Shown here one piece after another: positions 42,189 through 51,606 of a DNA stretch of 64,000 nucleotides. The notes under the pieces are model-generated. The model was given only the letters and a program-made list of their open reading frames with translations, searched no databases and was not told where the DNA came from. The stretch is from the NCBI RefSeq assembly GCF_025398155.2, contig NZ_CP104562.2, forward strand, positions 372,001-436,000, read 5' to 3'. The DNA is from Roseateles amylovorans. GTDB lineage: Bacteria; Pseudomonadota; Gammaproteobacteria; Burkholderiales; Burkholderiaceae_C. A program made the position numbers and the translations under genes. The number at the start of each line of letters is the position of its first letter. The stretch's first letter is position 1.

Positions 42189-44668
42189 CCGCAGCGGGCC
42201 GGCCGCGCGGTGTCGTGCGGCGGTGGCTGCGACGCGGTGCAGTCGGCCTGGTGGTCCTGCTGGCCGTGGCGGCCGGCGCGATCACCTGGCATGTGCGCGC
42301 CAAGCTGCCCCAGCGCACCGGTGAGCTGACGCTGGCCGGCTTGAACGCACCAGTTCAGGTCCGTTACGACGAGTGGGGCGTGCCCCACATCGAGGCCCGC
42401 AACGAGGACGATCTCTACCGCGCGCTCGGCTATCTGCATGCGCAGGACCGGTTGTTCCAGATGGAGATGCTGCGTCGCCTGGCGCGCGGCGAGCTGGCCG
42501 AGATCCTCGGCCCCCGTTTGCTGGAGACCGACCGGCTGTTCCGCACCCTGGGCATTCGGGAGCGTGCCGATCAACTGGCGGCCGCCGGTGGCGCGCTGAA
42601 TGCGCAGCCCGCCGCGGCGCAGGCCTTGCGGGCGTATCTGGAGGGCGTGAACCAGTACCAGGCGACCCGGCCGGCGCCGCTGGAGTTCGAGATCCTCGGC
42701 ATTCCGAAGCGCCCCTTCAGCGCCGCCGACACCCTCAGCATCGCCGGCTACCTGGCCTACAGCTTTGCCGCCGCCTTCCGCACCGAGCCGGCCTTGACGG
42801 CGATCCGGGACCAGCTCGGCCCGGATTACCTGCGCATCTTCGAACTCGACTGGAAGCCCGGCGGCGAACTGCAGGCGGGGCTGCCGTCCTCGCCTTCCTC
42901 GCTGTCCGCGCCGCGCGGTTTGGCGATGTCCACCCTGCCGACCCTGGCCCGCCTGGCCGCGGCCAGCGAGCGGGCGTCCGCCCTGGCGGGCCTGCCGCAG
43001 TTCGAAGGCAGCAATGCCTGGGTGGTGGCCGGCAGCCGCACCGCCAGCGGCAAGCCGCTGCTGGCCGGCGATCCGCACATCGCCTATTCGGCCCCGGCCG
43101 TGTGGTGGGAGGCGCATCTGAAGACGCCGTCGTTCGAGCTCTATGGACACCATCTGGCGCTCAATCCGATGGCGCTGCTGGGCCACAACGAGCGCTTCGG
43201 CTGGAGCCTCACGATGTTCCAGAACGACGACATCGACCTGATCGCCGAGAAACTGAACCCGGCCAATCCGAATGAAGTGTGGCTGGCCAATCCGGCTGAC
43301 GCTGCCGATCCGGCCGGCGGCCGCTGGGTGGCCCTGACCTCGCGCCAGGAGATCATCAAGGTCAAGGGCCAGCCGGACCAAGTGCTGACACTGCGCCGCT
43401 CGCCGCACGGTCCGATCATCAACGATGCCGTCCCCGGCGATCGGGGTGAGCGTCCGATCGCCATGTGGTGGGCCTTCCTGGAGACCGACAACCCGGTGCT
43501 GCAGGCCTTCTACCAACTGGGCCGCGCCGACACGCTGCCCAAGGCCCGCGAAGCCGCCAGCCTGATCCACGCGCCCGGCCTGAACATCGTCTGGGCCAAT
43601 GCCGGCGGCGACATCGCCTGGTGGGCGGCGGCCCGGCTGCCGATCCGGCCGGACGGCGTGAACCCCAGCTTCCTGCTCGACGGCAGCACCCACGAGGCGG
43701 ACAAGCTCGGCTTCCGGCCCTTCAGCGACAACCCGCAGGAGGAGAACCCGGCGCGCGGCTACATCGTGTCGGCCAACTTCCAGCCCGAGTCGCGGGTACC
43801 CGTGCCGGGCTACTACAACCTGGGCGAGCGGGGCCGTCGACTCGACGGGCTGTTGAACCAGGGTCGGCGCTGGGACCTGACCAACAGCCAGGCGCTGCAG
43901 CTGGATGTGCAGACCGACTACGGTCCGCGGGTGCTACGGCCGCTGATCCCGCTGCTGCGGCTGGCGGCCTCCGGCGAGGAGCAATCGCTGGTCGAGGCCC
44001 TGGCGCGCTGGAATGGCGCGTACCGCAGCGACGGCCTGGCGCCGGTGCTGTTCCAGCAGTTCCTCACCGAGTTGCTGCGGGCGACGATGAAGGACGAACT
44101 CGGCGATCTGCAGTTCGACAACCTGCGGCGCACCCGGGCGCTGGACCATGCGCTCCCGCGACTGGTGGCCGATTCGGAGGCGCCCTGGTGGGACAACCGT
44201 GCCACGCCGCAGCGCGAGACGCAGGCGGAAATCGTCCGTCAGGCCTGGAAGGCGGCGGTGGCCCACCTGCAGCGATCGGTGGATCCGGACAGCAACCAAT
44301 GGCGCTGGGCGGGTGTGCACACGCTCACCCATGAGCACCCGCTGGGCAAGCAGGCCCCGCTGGATCGGCTGTTCAACGTCGGCCCGTTCCCGGTGCCGGG
44401 CGGCCATGAAGTGCCGAACAATTTCGCCCAGCGTGGCGGCGATGCGCCCTGGACGGTGGCCTACGGTCCGTCGACCCGGCGCCTGATCGACTTTGCCCTG
44501 CCGCAGGAGGCGCTGGGCATCAATCCGGTCGGCCAGAGCGGCGTCTGGCCGGATCGCCATTACAGCGACCAGGCGGAGATGCTGGCGCAGGGCCGGTATC
44601 GACGGGCGTGGCTGAGCGACGGCGACATCCAGACCCACAGCCAGGGGCGGCTGGTCCTGAAACCCTGA
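42185..44668 (+). CDS. Penicillin acylase family enzyme (peptidase S45, Ntn hydrolase)
   Basis: An 827-residue Ntn-hydrolase precursor. An N-terminal hydrophobic helix (about 18-35) is a signal or anchor; the alpha region follows (RYDEWGVPHIEARNEDDLYRALGYLHAQDRLFQMEMLRR). The beta chain begins at nucleophile Ser276 in the EGSNAWVV motif, where self-cleavage should occur. GDPHIAY and the C-terminal GQSG blocks fit. The family hydrolyses amides: penicillins, cephalosporins and acyl-homoserine lactones. Which one applies here is not readable; quorum-signal turnover is a common beta-proteobacterial role. Confidence 0.9.
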   Translation: MTAAGRPRGVVRRWLRRGAVGLVVLLAVAAGAITWHVRAKLPQRTGELTLAGLNAPVQVRYDEWGVPHIEARNEDDLYRALGYLHAQDRLFQMEMLRRLARGELAEILGPRLLETDRLFRTLGIRERADQLAAAGGALNAQPAAAQALRAYLEGVNQYQATRPAPLEFEILGIPKRPFSAADTLSIAGYLAYSFAAAFRTEPALTAIRDQLGPDYLRIFELDWKPGGELQAGLPSSPSSLSAPRGLAMSTLPTLARLAAASERASALAGLPQFEGSNAWVVAGSRTASGKPLLAGDPHIAYSAPAVWWEAHLKTPSFELYGHHLALNPMALLGHNERFGWSLTMFQNDDIDLIAEKLNPANPNEVWLANPADAADPAGGRWVALTSRQEIIKVKGQPDQVLTLRRSPHGPIINDAVPGDRGERPIAMWWAFLETDNPVLQAFYQLGRADTLPKAREAASLIHAPGLNIVWANAGGDIAWWAAARLPIRPDGVNPSFLLDGSTHEADKLGFRPFSDNPQEENPARGYIVSANFQPESRVPVPGYYNLGERGRRLDGLLNQGRRWDLTNSQALQLDVQTDYGPRVLRPLIPLLRLAASGEEQSLVEALARWNGAYRSDGLAPVLFQQFLTELLRATMKDELGDLQFDNLRRTRALDHALPRLVADSEAPWWDNRATPQRETQAEIVRQAWKAAVAHLQRSVDPDSNQWRWAGVHTLTHEHPLGKQAPLDRLFNVGPFPVPGGHEVPNNFAQRGGDAPWTVAYGPSTRRLIDFALPQEALGINPVGQSGVWPDRHYSDQAEMLAQGRYRRAWLSDGDIQTHSQGRLVLKP

Positions 44669-44719
44669 GCGGACAGGCGATGGATCGGCGGGCGGGTGCT
44701 CGGGCGCCGCCGGTCGGGC

Positions 44720-45367
44720 TCAATACCAGGGTGTCGGCAGGGCTTCGGTCTCGATGGCCCGGCGCAGGGCGGGGCGCTCGGCCATGCGATCGAGGAAGGC
44801 GCCCAAAGCCGGGCGCTGCCGCGCCGGCTGCGCGAAGTTGCGGGTCCAGCGGCACAGCATGAAGGCGAAAGCGTCCAGCACGCTGTAGCGCTCGCCCAGC
44901 ACCCACGGGCCGCCATGGCGCTCGAACTCGGCGGCCAGCAGGTCCAATTGCGCGCTGGCACGCAGTTCGGCCTGTTGCTTCACTTCAGCCGCGCCGCTGG
45001 TATTGCCGGGCGCGACCCAGCGGTCCGGGTAGTAGTAGGCGATCACCGTCGGCTGCAGGGTGTTGGTCAGCCACATCAACCATTTGTAGGCCTGGGCGCG
45101 TTCCGGCGTGCCCAGCGGCGGCATGAGGCCGGCGTCGGCGTGGCGGTCCGCCAGATGCAGCAGGATGGCGGCGCATTCGAACAGCACCAGGTCACCGTCC
45201 CGCAGGGCGGGCAGCAGGCCATTGGGATTGATCGCCAGGAAGGCGGGCGACTTGTGCTCGTCGCGGTTGCGGTCGACCAACTGGAGCTGGAAGGGCACGC
45301 CCAACTCCTGCAGGACGATGTGGGGCGCCATGCTGGCGTTGCTGGGGTAGTAGTAGAGCTGGATCAT
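44720..45367 (-). CDS. Glutathione S-transferase
   Basis: A 215-residue GST. The thioredoxin-like N-domain (LYYYPSNASMAPHIVLQELGVPF, then NPNGLLPAL and LFECAAILLHLAD) is followed by the helical C-domain with VLGERYSVLDAFAFML. ATG 45367 places the first strand at residue 3. It likely conjugates glutathione to small electrophiles, in the cytosol. Divergent from the DUF6515-like gene. Confidence 0.9.
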   Translation of the reverse strand: MIQLYYYPSNASMAPHIVLQELGVPFQLQLVDRNRDEHKSPAFLAINPNGLLPALRDGDLVLFECAAILLHLADRHADAGLMPPLGTPERAQAYKWLMWLTNTLQPTVIAYYYPDRWVAPGNTSGAAEVKQQAELRASAQLDLLAAEFERHGGPWVLGERYSVLDAFAFMLCRWTRNFAQPARQRPALGAFLDRMAERPALRRAIETEALPTPWY

Positions 45368-45603
45368 GGGCGGGGCGGAGGCAGGACCGACACGGGATTC
45401 AACAGGGCGTTGCGACCAAAGGCGGCAGCGCGGGCGGATCATCGCACCGGCGCGCCTCGGACGGATTGGCGACGCGCGGCGGGTGTGCGCTTCGCCGCGC
45501 AATGGTTCTTTACCCGGCCGAAACCGCCCTCCGTAGACGGGGTCGGCATCGAGGGCGTTGAATGGGCACCTGGACAGCACGTCCGCCATCAGGCGATCCG
45601 ATC

Positions 45604-46242
45604 ATGAACACGTTACGTTGGCTGATTCCCGTCGCGCTGGCCTTGGGCTCGGCGCTGGCCGCGGCCCAGGGCCATGGCCCCGGAGGTCACGGTGGTCCCC
45701 GGCACGGGCCGGGGCCGGGGTTCGCGTTCGATGCGCGTTATCACCATGACCATTACTACCCGGCACCGGGCTACGTCTCGCGCGGCCTGCCCAGCGGGGC
45801 GGTCTTCGTCAGCGGGCGGTACTGGTACCACGGCGGCGTCTGGTATCGGCCGTATGGACCGAGCTACCGGGTCATCGTGCCGCCGGTGGGCGTGGTCATT
45901 CCGGTACTGCCGTCGGCCTATGTGACGCTGCGCATCGGCGGGCTGCCCTACTACTACGCGAATGGCGTGTACTACACGACCGCGGTCAGCGAACCCGGTT
46001 ATGTCGTGGTGGCGCCGCCGCCGAATGCGCAGACGGTGCAACCGGCGGTGGTCAGTGCCACGCCGCCACGGCCTGATCCGATCATCTATCCGCGGAACGG
46101 GCAGAGCACGACCCAGACCGAGGCCGATCGCCAGGAATGCAACCGCTGGGCCACCACCCAGCCCAGCGCGATGAACGACGCGAGCGTCTTCAACCGCGCG
46201 GTCGAGGCCTGCATGGACGGCCGCGGCTACATCATGCGCTGA
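45604..46242 (+). CDS. Secreted Tyr/Gly-rich protein, DUF6515-like
   Basis: A 212-residue exported protein. Signal peptide ends near LAAA-QG (about 22), then a His/Gly/Pro-rich segment, and a Tyr-rich core: YWYHGGVWYRPYGPSYRV, a hydrophobic run (VIVPPVGVVIPVLP) and YYYANGVYYT, which is the pattern of DUF6515. The C-terminal helix (ADRQECNRWATTQPS, VEACMDGRGYIMR) has two Cys that may pair. Function of this family is unknown; an envelope role is likely. Confidence 0.75.
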   Translation: MNTLRWLIPVALALGSALAAAQGHGPGGHGGPRHGPGPGFAFDARYHHDHYYPAPGYVSRGLPSGAVFVSGRYWYHGGVWYRPYGPSYRVIVPPVGVVIPVLPSAYVTLRIGGLPYYYANGVYYTTAVSEPGYVVVAPPPNAQTVQPAVVSATPPRPDPIIYPRNGQSTTQTEADRQECNRWATTQPSAMNDASVFNRAVEACMDGRGYIMR

Positions 46243-46254
46243 GCCACTCGGTCG

Positions 46255-47259
46255 TTACAGGACGCAGCCCACCTCCGCACCGCTGCTCGGCGCGGCGCTG
46301 CTGATCTGCACGCCATAGCGCTCGGCCGTCATGTGCGCCAGGATGGACAGCGCGATCTCGGGCGGCGTCCGGGCGCCGATGTGCAGGCCGACCGGACCAT
46401 GCAGCCGTGCGAGCTGGGCCTCGGTGAGGTCGAAGTGTTCCTGCAACCGGGCGCGCCGCTTGGCCTGATTGACCCGCGAGCCAATCGCGCCGACATAGAA
46501 GGCCGGACTGCGCAGCGCCTCCATCAGGGCCAGGTCGTCGAGCTTGGGATCATGGGTGAGTGCCACGACAGCGGTGTGGCCGTCGGGCTGCAGCCGCTGC
46601 ACCACGTCATCGGGCATGTCGCGGGTCAGCGGGGCGGCGATCAGCGTCCACGGGTAGTCGTCCCGCGGGTCGCAGACCTCAACCTGGTAGTCCAGCGCCA
46701 AGGCCATCTGCGCCAAGTACTGGCTGAGCTGGCCCGCACCGATGATCAGCAGCCGCCATTGCGGGCCGTGGTGGGTGATGAGCCGGTGCGCGTCCAGCAC
46801 CAGCCGGTCGGCACCATCGCGCGAATGAGCGGGCGGCTCGGCCAGCGTCACCACGCTGGTGGCCAGGTCCAGCGTGCGCAGCACGCGTTCGCCCCGCGTC
46901 AGGCGTTCCAGCAGCGCGGCGATGGCCGACTGCGGGCCGATCGGCTCCAGCATCAGCTCCAGCGTCCCGCCGCAGGGCAGTCCGAAGCGCTGCGCGGCTT
47001 CCGCGCCGACACCGTAGCGGATCAGCTCGGGCCGTTGCAGGGTGAGCGCGCCTTCGCGAATTTTCGCGATCAGGTCGTCCTCGATGCAGCCGCCCGAGAC
47101 CGAGCCGGTGATCGTGCCGTCGCCCCGGACCGCGACCACCGATCCCACCGGCCGAGGCGCCGAGCCCCAGGTGCGGGTGATGGTGCCCAGCACCACGCGC
47201 TGGTCAGCGTCCAGCCATTGCTGCACCTGACGCAGCACTTGCAGATCCATGTTGTCCAT
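46255..47259 (-). CDS. XdhC-family molybdoenzyme maturation protein
   Basis: A 334-residue protein of the XdhC/CoxI group. XdhC_CoxI domain at the N-terminus (GSAPRPVGSVVAVRGDGTITGSVSGGCIEDDL, residues about 33-65), and a Rossmann-like domain (LLIIGAGQLSQYLAQMALAL, 168-187) with YVGAIGSR and GLHIGARTPPEIALSILA at the end. XdhC sulfurates and inserts the molybdenum cofactor. No molybdoenzyme gene lies in the window. Divergent from the CoxG-like gene. Confidence 0.88.
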   Translation of the reverse strand: MDNMDLQVLRQVQQWLDADQRVVLGTITRTWGSAPRPVGSVVAVRGDGTITGSVSGGCIEDDLIAKIREGALTLQRPELIRYGVGAEAAQRFGLPCGGTLELMLEPIGPQSAIAALLERLTRGERVLRTLDLATSVVTLAEPPAHSRDGADRLVLDAHRLITHHGPQWRLLIIGAGQLSQYLAQMALALDYQVEVCDPRDDYPWTLIAAPLTRDMPDDVVQRLQPDGHTAVVALTHDPKLDDLALMEALRSPAFYVGAIGSRVNQAKRRARLQEHFDLTEAQLARLHGPVGLHIGARTPPEIALSILAHMTAERYGVQISSAAPSSGAEVGCVL

Positions 47260-47321
47260 GGGAGCGGACCATATCGAAATCCGGATCGGTCTGCACGGCG
47301 TCAGGGATCACAATCCAGCCC

Positions 47322-47894
47322 ATGACCACGCTGACCCTGAACGACGACCTCATCCTGCCGGTCTCCCAAGCCCGCGCCTGGGCAGCGCTGCAGGATCTGA
47401 CGCTGCTCCGGGACAGCCTGCCGCACGGCATCACCCTGGACCCCGGCGCCTCGCCCCGCAGCTATGCGCTCTCGATGCCGGCCTTCCAGGGACAGCTGAC
47501 GGTGCTCGACACCGCCGCCCCGCGCCAGGTGCGGCTGCGCTTCGACGGCCATGGCGACGCGCTCGGATCCACCGAAGGCCAGGTGCAGCTGCGGCTCGAA
47601 TTGCTGGGCGAGCATCGCACCTTGCTGCATGTCGCCCTGGTGTTGCAGACCCAGCGCGAGCCCTCGTCCTTCCGTCTGAAGACCATCCAGGCGCTGGATG
47701 GCCATCTGAAACGCCTGGCGGAGGCGGTCATGCGGCGTCATCCCTCCGACCGGCCGCCCCCGGTGAAGGCCGCGCCCAAACCCTGGCCGCAGCGGCTGGT
47801 GGATTGGTATCTGAGCTGGTTCGCCGCGATCTTCAACGGCACCCTCTATCCGCCCCCCAAGCCGCGCACGCGTTCGCAGAAGCCGCCTCGCTGA
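47322..47894 (+). CDS. CoxG-like SRPBCC-fold protein
   Basis: A 190-residue protein with the helix-grip fold typical of CO-dehydrogenase subunit G: N-terminal NDDLILPVSQARAWAALQDLTLLRDSLPHG, middle strands with GQVQLRLELLGEHRTLLHVALVL, and a final helix (DGHLKRLAEAVM). CoxG helps membrane docking of molybdo-hydroxylases. A basic Pro-rich tail (from about 145) includes a hydrophobic patch (LVDWYLSWFAAIFNG) that may bind membrane. The pairing with XdhC fits a molybdenum-enzyme setting outside this window. Confidence 0.72.
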   Translation: MTTLTLNDDLILPVSQARAWAALQDLTLLRDSLPHGITLDPGASPRSYALSMPAFQGQLTVLDTAAPRQVRLRFDGHGDALGSTEGQVQLRLELLGEHRTLLHVALVLQTQREPSSFRLKTIQALDGHLKRLAEAVMRRHPSDRPPPVKAAPKPWPQRLVDWYLSWFAAIFNGTLYPPPKPRTRSQKPPR

Positions 47895-48291
47895 CGCGCC
47901 CGTTGGCAGGCCCGCTGACGCACCCGCTGCCGCGCCGGGGCGAAGGTTCCGACGGCCGGACTGGTGGCTCGGCTCACACGCGCTTACGGGCTTTACCTGC
48001 CGACCCCCCGCAAACGGGCGCACAGCGGCCTGTGGACGGCAGTTTCGAGGCCCTGCCGACTAGAATCGCGCCTGTCTGACGGCCACCTGCGGGTGGCCGC
48101 TGCTTTTGATGGCTGCCATCGCCTTGCCGGGCTGCAGCCGTCGGAGCCGCTGCGCTGGTAGCGCCGACCGTGCGGGATCTCGCGCCGGAAGCCCCGGAAC
48201 GTGCGCCCGAGCACCCGAACGCCTCGATGCGTTCGAGAACCCGAAGAAGTCTTTCAGTCTGTCGCTGCTCGCGCAGCGTTGTTCTTTGCCC
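47895..48291 (+). other. Upstream region of the acyltransferase gene
   Basis: A 397-base gap. A TAGAAT hexamer (48061-48066) resembles a -10 box. Starting 14 bases after it is a stem-loop with T run (48080-48107). The acyltransferase frame continues upstream to 48106, but its residues there are unlike the family. Nothing else identified. Confidence 0.4.
48080..48107 (+). terminator. Early terminator-like hairpin upstream of the acyltransferase
   Basis: CGGCCACC (48080-48087) pairs with GGTGGCCG (48092-48099) around TGCG, followed by CTGC and TTTT to 48107. Lying directly after a possible -10 box, it could be an attenuator rather than the end of an upstream transcript. Confidence 0.45.
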
Positions 48292-49377
48292 ATGGCCGCC
48301 GTCCGTCTGTTCCCGCTTGATGCCCTGCGTGCACTCGCCGCTCAACTGATCGTCCTTCACCATCTGTCCGTCTACGGTCCGATCGCCGAAGCGATGCATG
48401 CGCTGTTTCCGCTGCTGACGGGCTGGTTCTACGACTACGGCCGCATGGCGGTGCAGATCTTCCTGGTGCTGGGCGGCTACCTGAGCGCGCGTGCCCTGTC
48501 GGCCCAGGAATCGCAGCTCCACCGTTCGGCGCCGGCCTTGCTGGCTCAGCGCTACTGGCGGCTGGTGCCGCCATTCATGGCCGCCGTGATGCTCACCTTG
48601 GCCGCCTCCTGGTTGGTCAAGCCGCTGCTGCCTGAGCTGGTGCCCGAGCAGGTGAACCTGCTTCAGCTGATCGCGCATGCGCTGCTGCTGCATGACCTGC
48701 TGCAAGTGGAGGCGCTCACCGTGGGCGCCTGGTATGTGGCGATCGACTTCCAGCTCTTTGCCCTGCTGCTGCTGGTGATGTGGGGCCTGCGTCGGCTGCC
48801 GCTGAGCCTGGGCATGCGGCAGCGGCTGGCGCCGGCGCTGGTCGGCCTGCTGTGTGCCGCGTCGCTGCTGATGTTCAATCGCATGGGCGAGCTGGACGCC
48901 TACGGCATCTATTTCTTCGGCGCCTATGGGCTGGGCGCGCTGCTGTTCTGGAGCCAGTCGTGGTCCGCACGCCGTCGGTGGCTGACCTGGTCGTTGCTGG
49001 GCAGCATGCTGGCGGCCGCACTGGCGATCCAGTTCCGTGAGCGGCTGGTGGTGGCCGCGATGACGGTCATCGTGGTCGCGGCCTGGCGACACGGCGGCGG
49101 CCCGGCCTGGTTCCAGGCGCGACTGCAAGGTCTGGCGCGCCATGCCTATGCGCTGTTCCTGGTGCATTTCCCGGTCTGCCTGCTGGTCAACGCCCTGTAC
49201 GAGCACCGGGCCGAAAGTCCGGCCCCGATGCTGGATGTGCTGGCTCCGCTGGCCTTGATTGCGGCCTGGGGGCTGAGCAATGTGGCCGCCGTGCCCTTCT
49301 ACCGCTGGATCGAGGCGCCGCTGATGCGCTGGCGCCCGGCGGCGGCGGTGCTTCCGCGCGGCGCAGCGATTCGCTGA
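48292..49377 (+). CDS. Acyltransferase 3 family membrane protein (OafA/YrhL type)
   Basis: A 361-residue protein with about ten helices. The N-terminus is typical (PLDALRALAAQLIVLHHLSVYG; His20 or 21 corresponds to the catalytic-region histidine), with VQIFLVLGGYLSARAL and a YWRLVPPFMAA element after. These enzymes O-acetylate surface sugars, including O-antigen. ATG 48292 begins right on the first helix. Substrate unknown. Confidence 0.85.
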   Translation: MAAVRLFPLDALRALAAQLIVLHHLSVYGPIAEAMHALFPLLTGWFYDYGRMAVQIFLVLGGYLSARALSAQESQLHRSAPALLAQRYWRLVPPFMAAVMLTLAASWLVKPLLPELVPEQVNLLQLIAHALLLHDLLQVEALTVGAWYVAIDFQLFALLLLVMWGLRRLPLSLGMRQRLAPALVGLLCAASLLMFNRMGELDAYGIYFFGAYGLGALLFWSQSWSARRRWLTWSLLGSMLAAALAIQFRERLVVAAMTVIVVAAWRHGGGPAWFQARLQGLARHAYALFLVHFPVCLLVNALYEHRAESPAPMLDVLAPLALIAAWGLSNVAAVPFYRWIEAPLMRWRPAAAVLPRGAAIR

Positions 49378-49542
49378 TCACGCCTTGGACGCGCCGATGG
49401 GCCGACCCGCTGCCGGTGCGGTAAGTGGCGCTCCGGCCGCGGGTGTGGCCAACGGCCGCCGCTCTGGACGACGGTACTGCCCTCACGACTTGTGGCGGAC
49501 AGAGCGCCCCGACCGTGTGGCGTCGCCCCGCCTCGAATCGAC

Positions 49543-50259
49543 TCAGGCCAGGTTCTCGCGCGCGTTGTCGAGCCGCTGCAGGTCGGCCAGGGTCTTGCCC
49601 GGTTCATCGCGGAAGCGCTCTTCCAGCATGTCCAACTGCTGCACCCGGTCGACCCGGAAGCTGCGGAAGTCCTCGCGCAGCTCGCACCAGGCGGAGAAAG
49701 TCCAGACCGGCCCCCAGAAGAAGCAGGCCAGCGGACGCACGATGCGGGTGGTGGTCTGATCGTTCAGATCGAGGTAGTGCAGGCGCAGCTTGTTGCGGGA
49801 CTCGGTGGCCTGGCGCAGCTCGGTCAGCCGGGTGCGGGTGGCGTCGTCCAGGCCGCGCTGCGGGGCATAGACCGTCAGGCTCTCCGCCGCGGCGCGCGCC
49901 GTGCCCGGCAGCACCGCCAGGATCTTGCTCAGCGCTTCCTCCGCCCGCTGGCCCAGCACCGCGTCCAACTGCGATTGCGCCAGTCGCACGGCGGCGACCA
50001 GCGACTGCGCCTCTTCCGAACTGAACATCAGCGGCGGCAGTTCAAAGCCAACCCGCATGCGGTAGCCGACGCCCGCTTCGCCGTCGATCGGCACGCCCTG
50101 TTGCTGCAGCGCGGCCACATCGCGATACACGGTGCGGATGGAGACTTCCAGCCGCTGGGACAGGAAGTCGGCGGTGGTCAGGCGGCGTCCACGAATCAAC
50201 TGGACGATCTGGAACAAACGGTCGGCGCGGCGCATAGCGGCATTGTCGACGAAGGACAT
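49543..50259 (-). CDS. YafY-type HTH and WYL domain regulator
   Basis: A 238-residue regulator. The winged-helix domain has RRADRLFQIVQLIRGRRLTTADFLSQRLEVSIRTVYRDVAAL (residues about 9-52) and a wing with GEAGVGYRMR. The WYL domain at about 140-225 contains NKLRLHYLD, PLACFFWGPVWTFSAWCELREDFRSFRVDRV. WYL domains sense ligands or nucleic acids. Start could be ATG 50259 (used) or ATG 50235, which matches most relatives better. It is divergent from ndh with a 38-base gap, so mutual regulation is plausible. Confidence 0.88.
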   Translation of the reverse strand: MSFVDNAAMRRADRLFQIVQLIRGRRLTTADFLSQRLEVSIRTVYRDVAALQQQGVPIDGEAGVGYRMRVGFELPPLMFSSEEAQSLVAAVRLAQSQLDAVLGQRAEEALSKILAVLPGTARAAAESLTVYAPQRGLDDATRTRLTELRQATESRNKLRLHYLDLNDQTTTRIVRPLACFFWGPVWTFSAWCELREDFRSFRVDRVQQLDMLEERFRDEPGKTLADLQRLDNARENLA

Positions 50260-50297
50260 GACCTGTCCCGGTAGTCATCGAAGCTAGGATGTGCCGC

Positions 50298-51602
50298 ATG
50301 AATGCCGAATTGCCTCATGTCCTGATCGTGGGTTGCGGCTTCGGTGGCCTGGAGGCCACCAAAGTGCTGGACGGCGCGCCGGTGCGCGTGACGCTGATCG
50401 ACCGCAGCAACCACCACCTGTTCCAGCCGCTGCTCTACCAGGTGGCCACCGCCGGCCTGTCGGCGCCCGCCATCGCCGCGCCGATCCGGCACATGCGGCG
50501 CCACCAGCGCAATCTCACGGTGCTGATGGCGGAGGTCGAGCACATCGACAAGGCCCAGCGGCGGGTGCGTCTGTCCGATGGCCAGGAACTCGGCTATGAC
50601 CATCTGATCGTGGCCGCGGGCGCGACCCACAGCTACTTCGGCAACGACCAGTGGCAGGACCACGCGCCGGGACTGAAGACCCTGGCGGATGCCTTCAAGC
50701 TGCGGGCGCGGCTGTTGAGCGCCTTCGAGCGCGCCGAGACGCTGCCCGACGAGGCCAGCCGCGCACCGTGGCTGAACTTCATCGTGATCGGCGGCGGACC
50801 GACCGGTGTCGAGATGGCCGGCACGCTGGCCGAGATCGCGCGCCACACCCTGCGCGACGAGTTCCGACGCATCGATCCCAGCCGTGCGCAGGTGCTGCTG
50901 ATCGAGGGCTCGGACCGGGTGCTGGCGGCCTTCAAGCCGGCGCAGTCGGCCCAGGCGCGGGCGCAACTGGAGCGGCTCGGGGTGCAGGTGCGGGTGAATT
51001 GCCGGGTGGTCGGCATCGACGAGCACGGTGTGGACCTGCAGACCGCGGACGGCGGGCGCGAACGCATTGCCTCCCGTACCAAGGTCTGGGCCGCAGGGGT
51101 GGCCGCGTCGCCGCTGGCGCGCACACTGGACGTGCCGCTGGACCGCGCCGGCCGGGTGGTGGTGGATGAGCACATGAACATTCCGGGGCATCCCGAGGTG
51201 TTCGTGGTGGGCGACATGGCTGCAGCGCAGAGCCTCGAAAAGGACGGCAGCCGCAAGCCGGTGCCCGGGGTCAGCCCCGGCGCCAAGCAGGCGGGGCGCC
51301 ATGCCGCCAAGCAGATCCTGGCCCGGATGAACGGCCGATCGGAACGGCCGTTCCGCTACATGGATTACGGCTCGCTGGCCACCATCGGTCGGAAGGCGGC
51401 GGTGGCGGACCTCGGGACGGTCCAGTTCAGCGGCCTCTCGGCCTGGCTGTTCTGGCTGTTCGTGCACGTCTATTTTCTGATCGGATTTCGCAATCGGGTG
51501 CGGGTGTTTGCCGACTGGGCCTGGGCGTACTTCACCTTCCAGCGCCACGCGCGGATCGTGGTCGAACCGCAGACGCCGCACGATCCGCCGGATGTCTTTT
51601 GA
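50298..51602 (+). CDS. ndh: Type II NADH dehydrogenase (NDH-2)
   Basis: A 434-residue flavoprotein. FAD motif VGCGFGGLEATKVL (about 10-23), LVAAGATHSYFG, the NADH-binding fold GGGPTGVEMAGTLAE (about 160-174) and the FAD site FVVGDMAA are in order, and a C-terminal aromatic membrane helix (AWLFWLFVHVYFLIGFRNR) closes it. It passes electrons from NADH to quinone without pumping protons. ATG 50298 is preferred to 50289 because of AGGA upstream. Confidence 0.92.
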   Translation: MNAELPHVLIVGCGFGGLEATKVLDGAPVRVTLIDRSNHHLFQPLLYQVATAGLSAPAIAAPIRHMRRHQRNLTVLMAEVEHIDKAQRRVRLSDGQELGYDHLIVAAGATHSYFGNDQWQDHAPGLKTLADAFKLRARLLSAFERAETLPDEASRAPWLNFIVIGGGPTGVEMAGTLAEIARHTLRDEFRRIDPSRAQVLLIEGSDRVLAAFKPAQSAQARAQLERLGVQVRVNCRVVGIDEHGVDLQTADGGRERIASRTKVWAAGVAASPLARTLDVPLDRAGRVVVDEHMNIPGHPEVFVVGDMAAAQSLEKDGSRKPVPGVSPGAKQAGRHAAKQILARMNGRSERPFRYMDYGSLATIGRKAAVADLGTVQFSGLSAWLFWLFVHVYFLIGFRNRVRVFADWAWAYFTFQRHARIVVEPQTPHDPPDVF

Positions 51603-51606
51603 GCGA

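Noticed and set aside
48106..48291. N-terminal extension of the acyltransferase
   Set aside because: The extra 62 residues are Arg/Cys-rich and unlike the family; the first helix starts right after ATG 48292.
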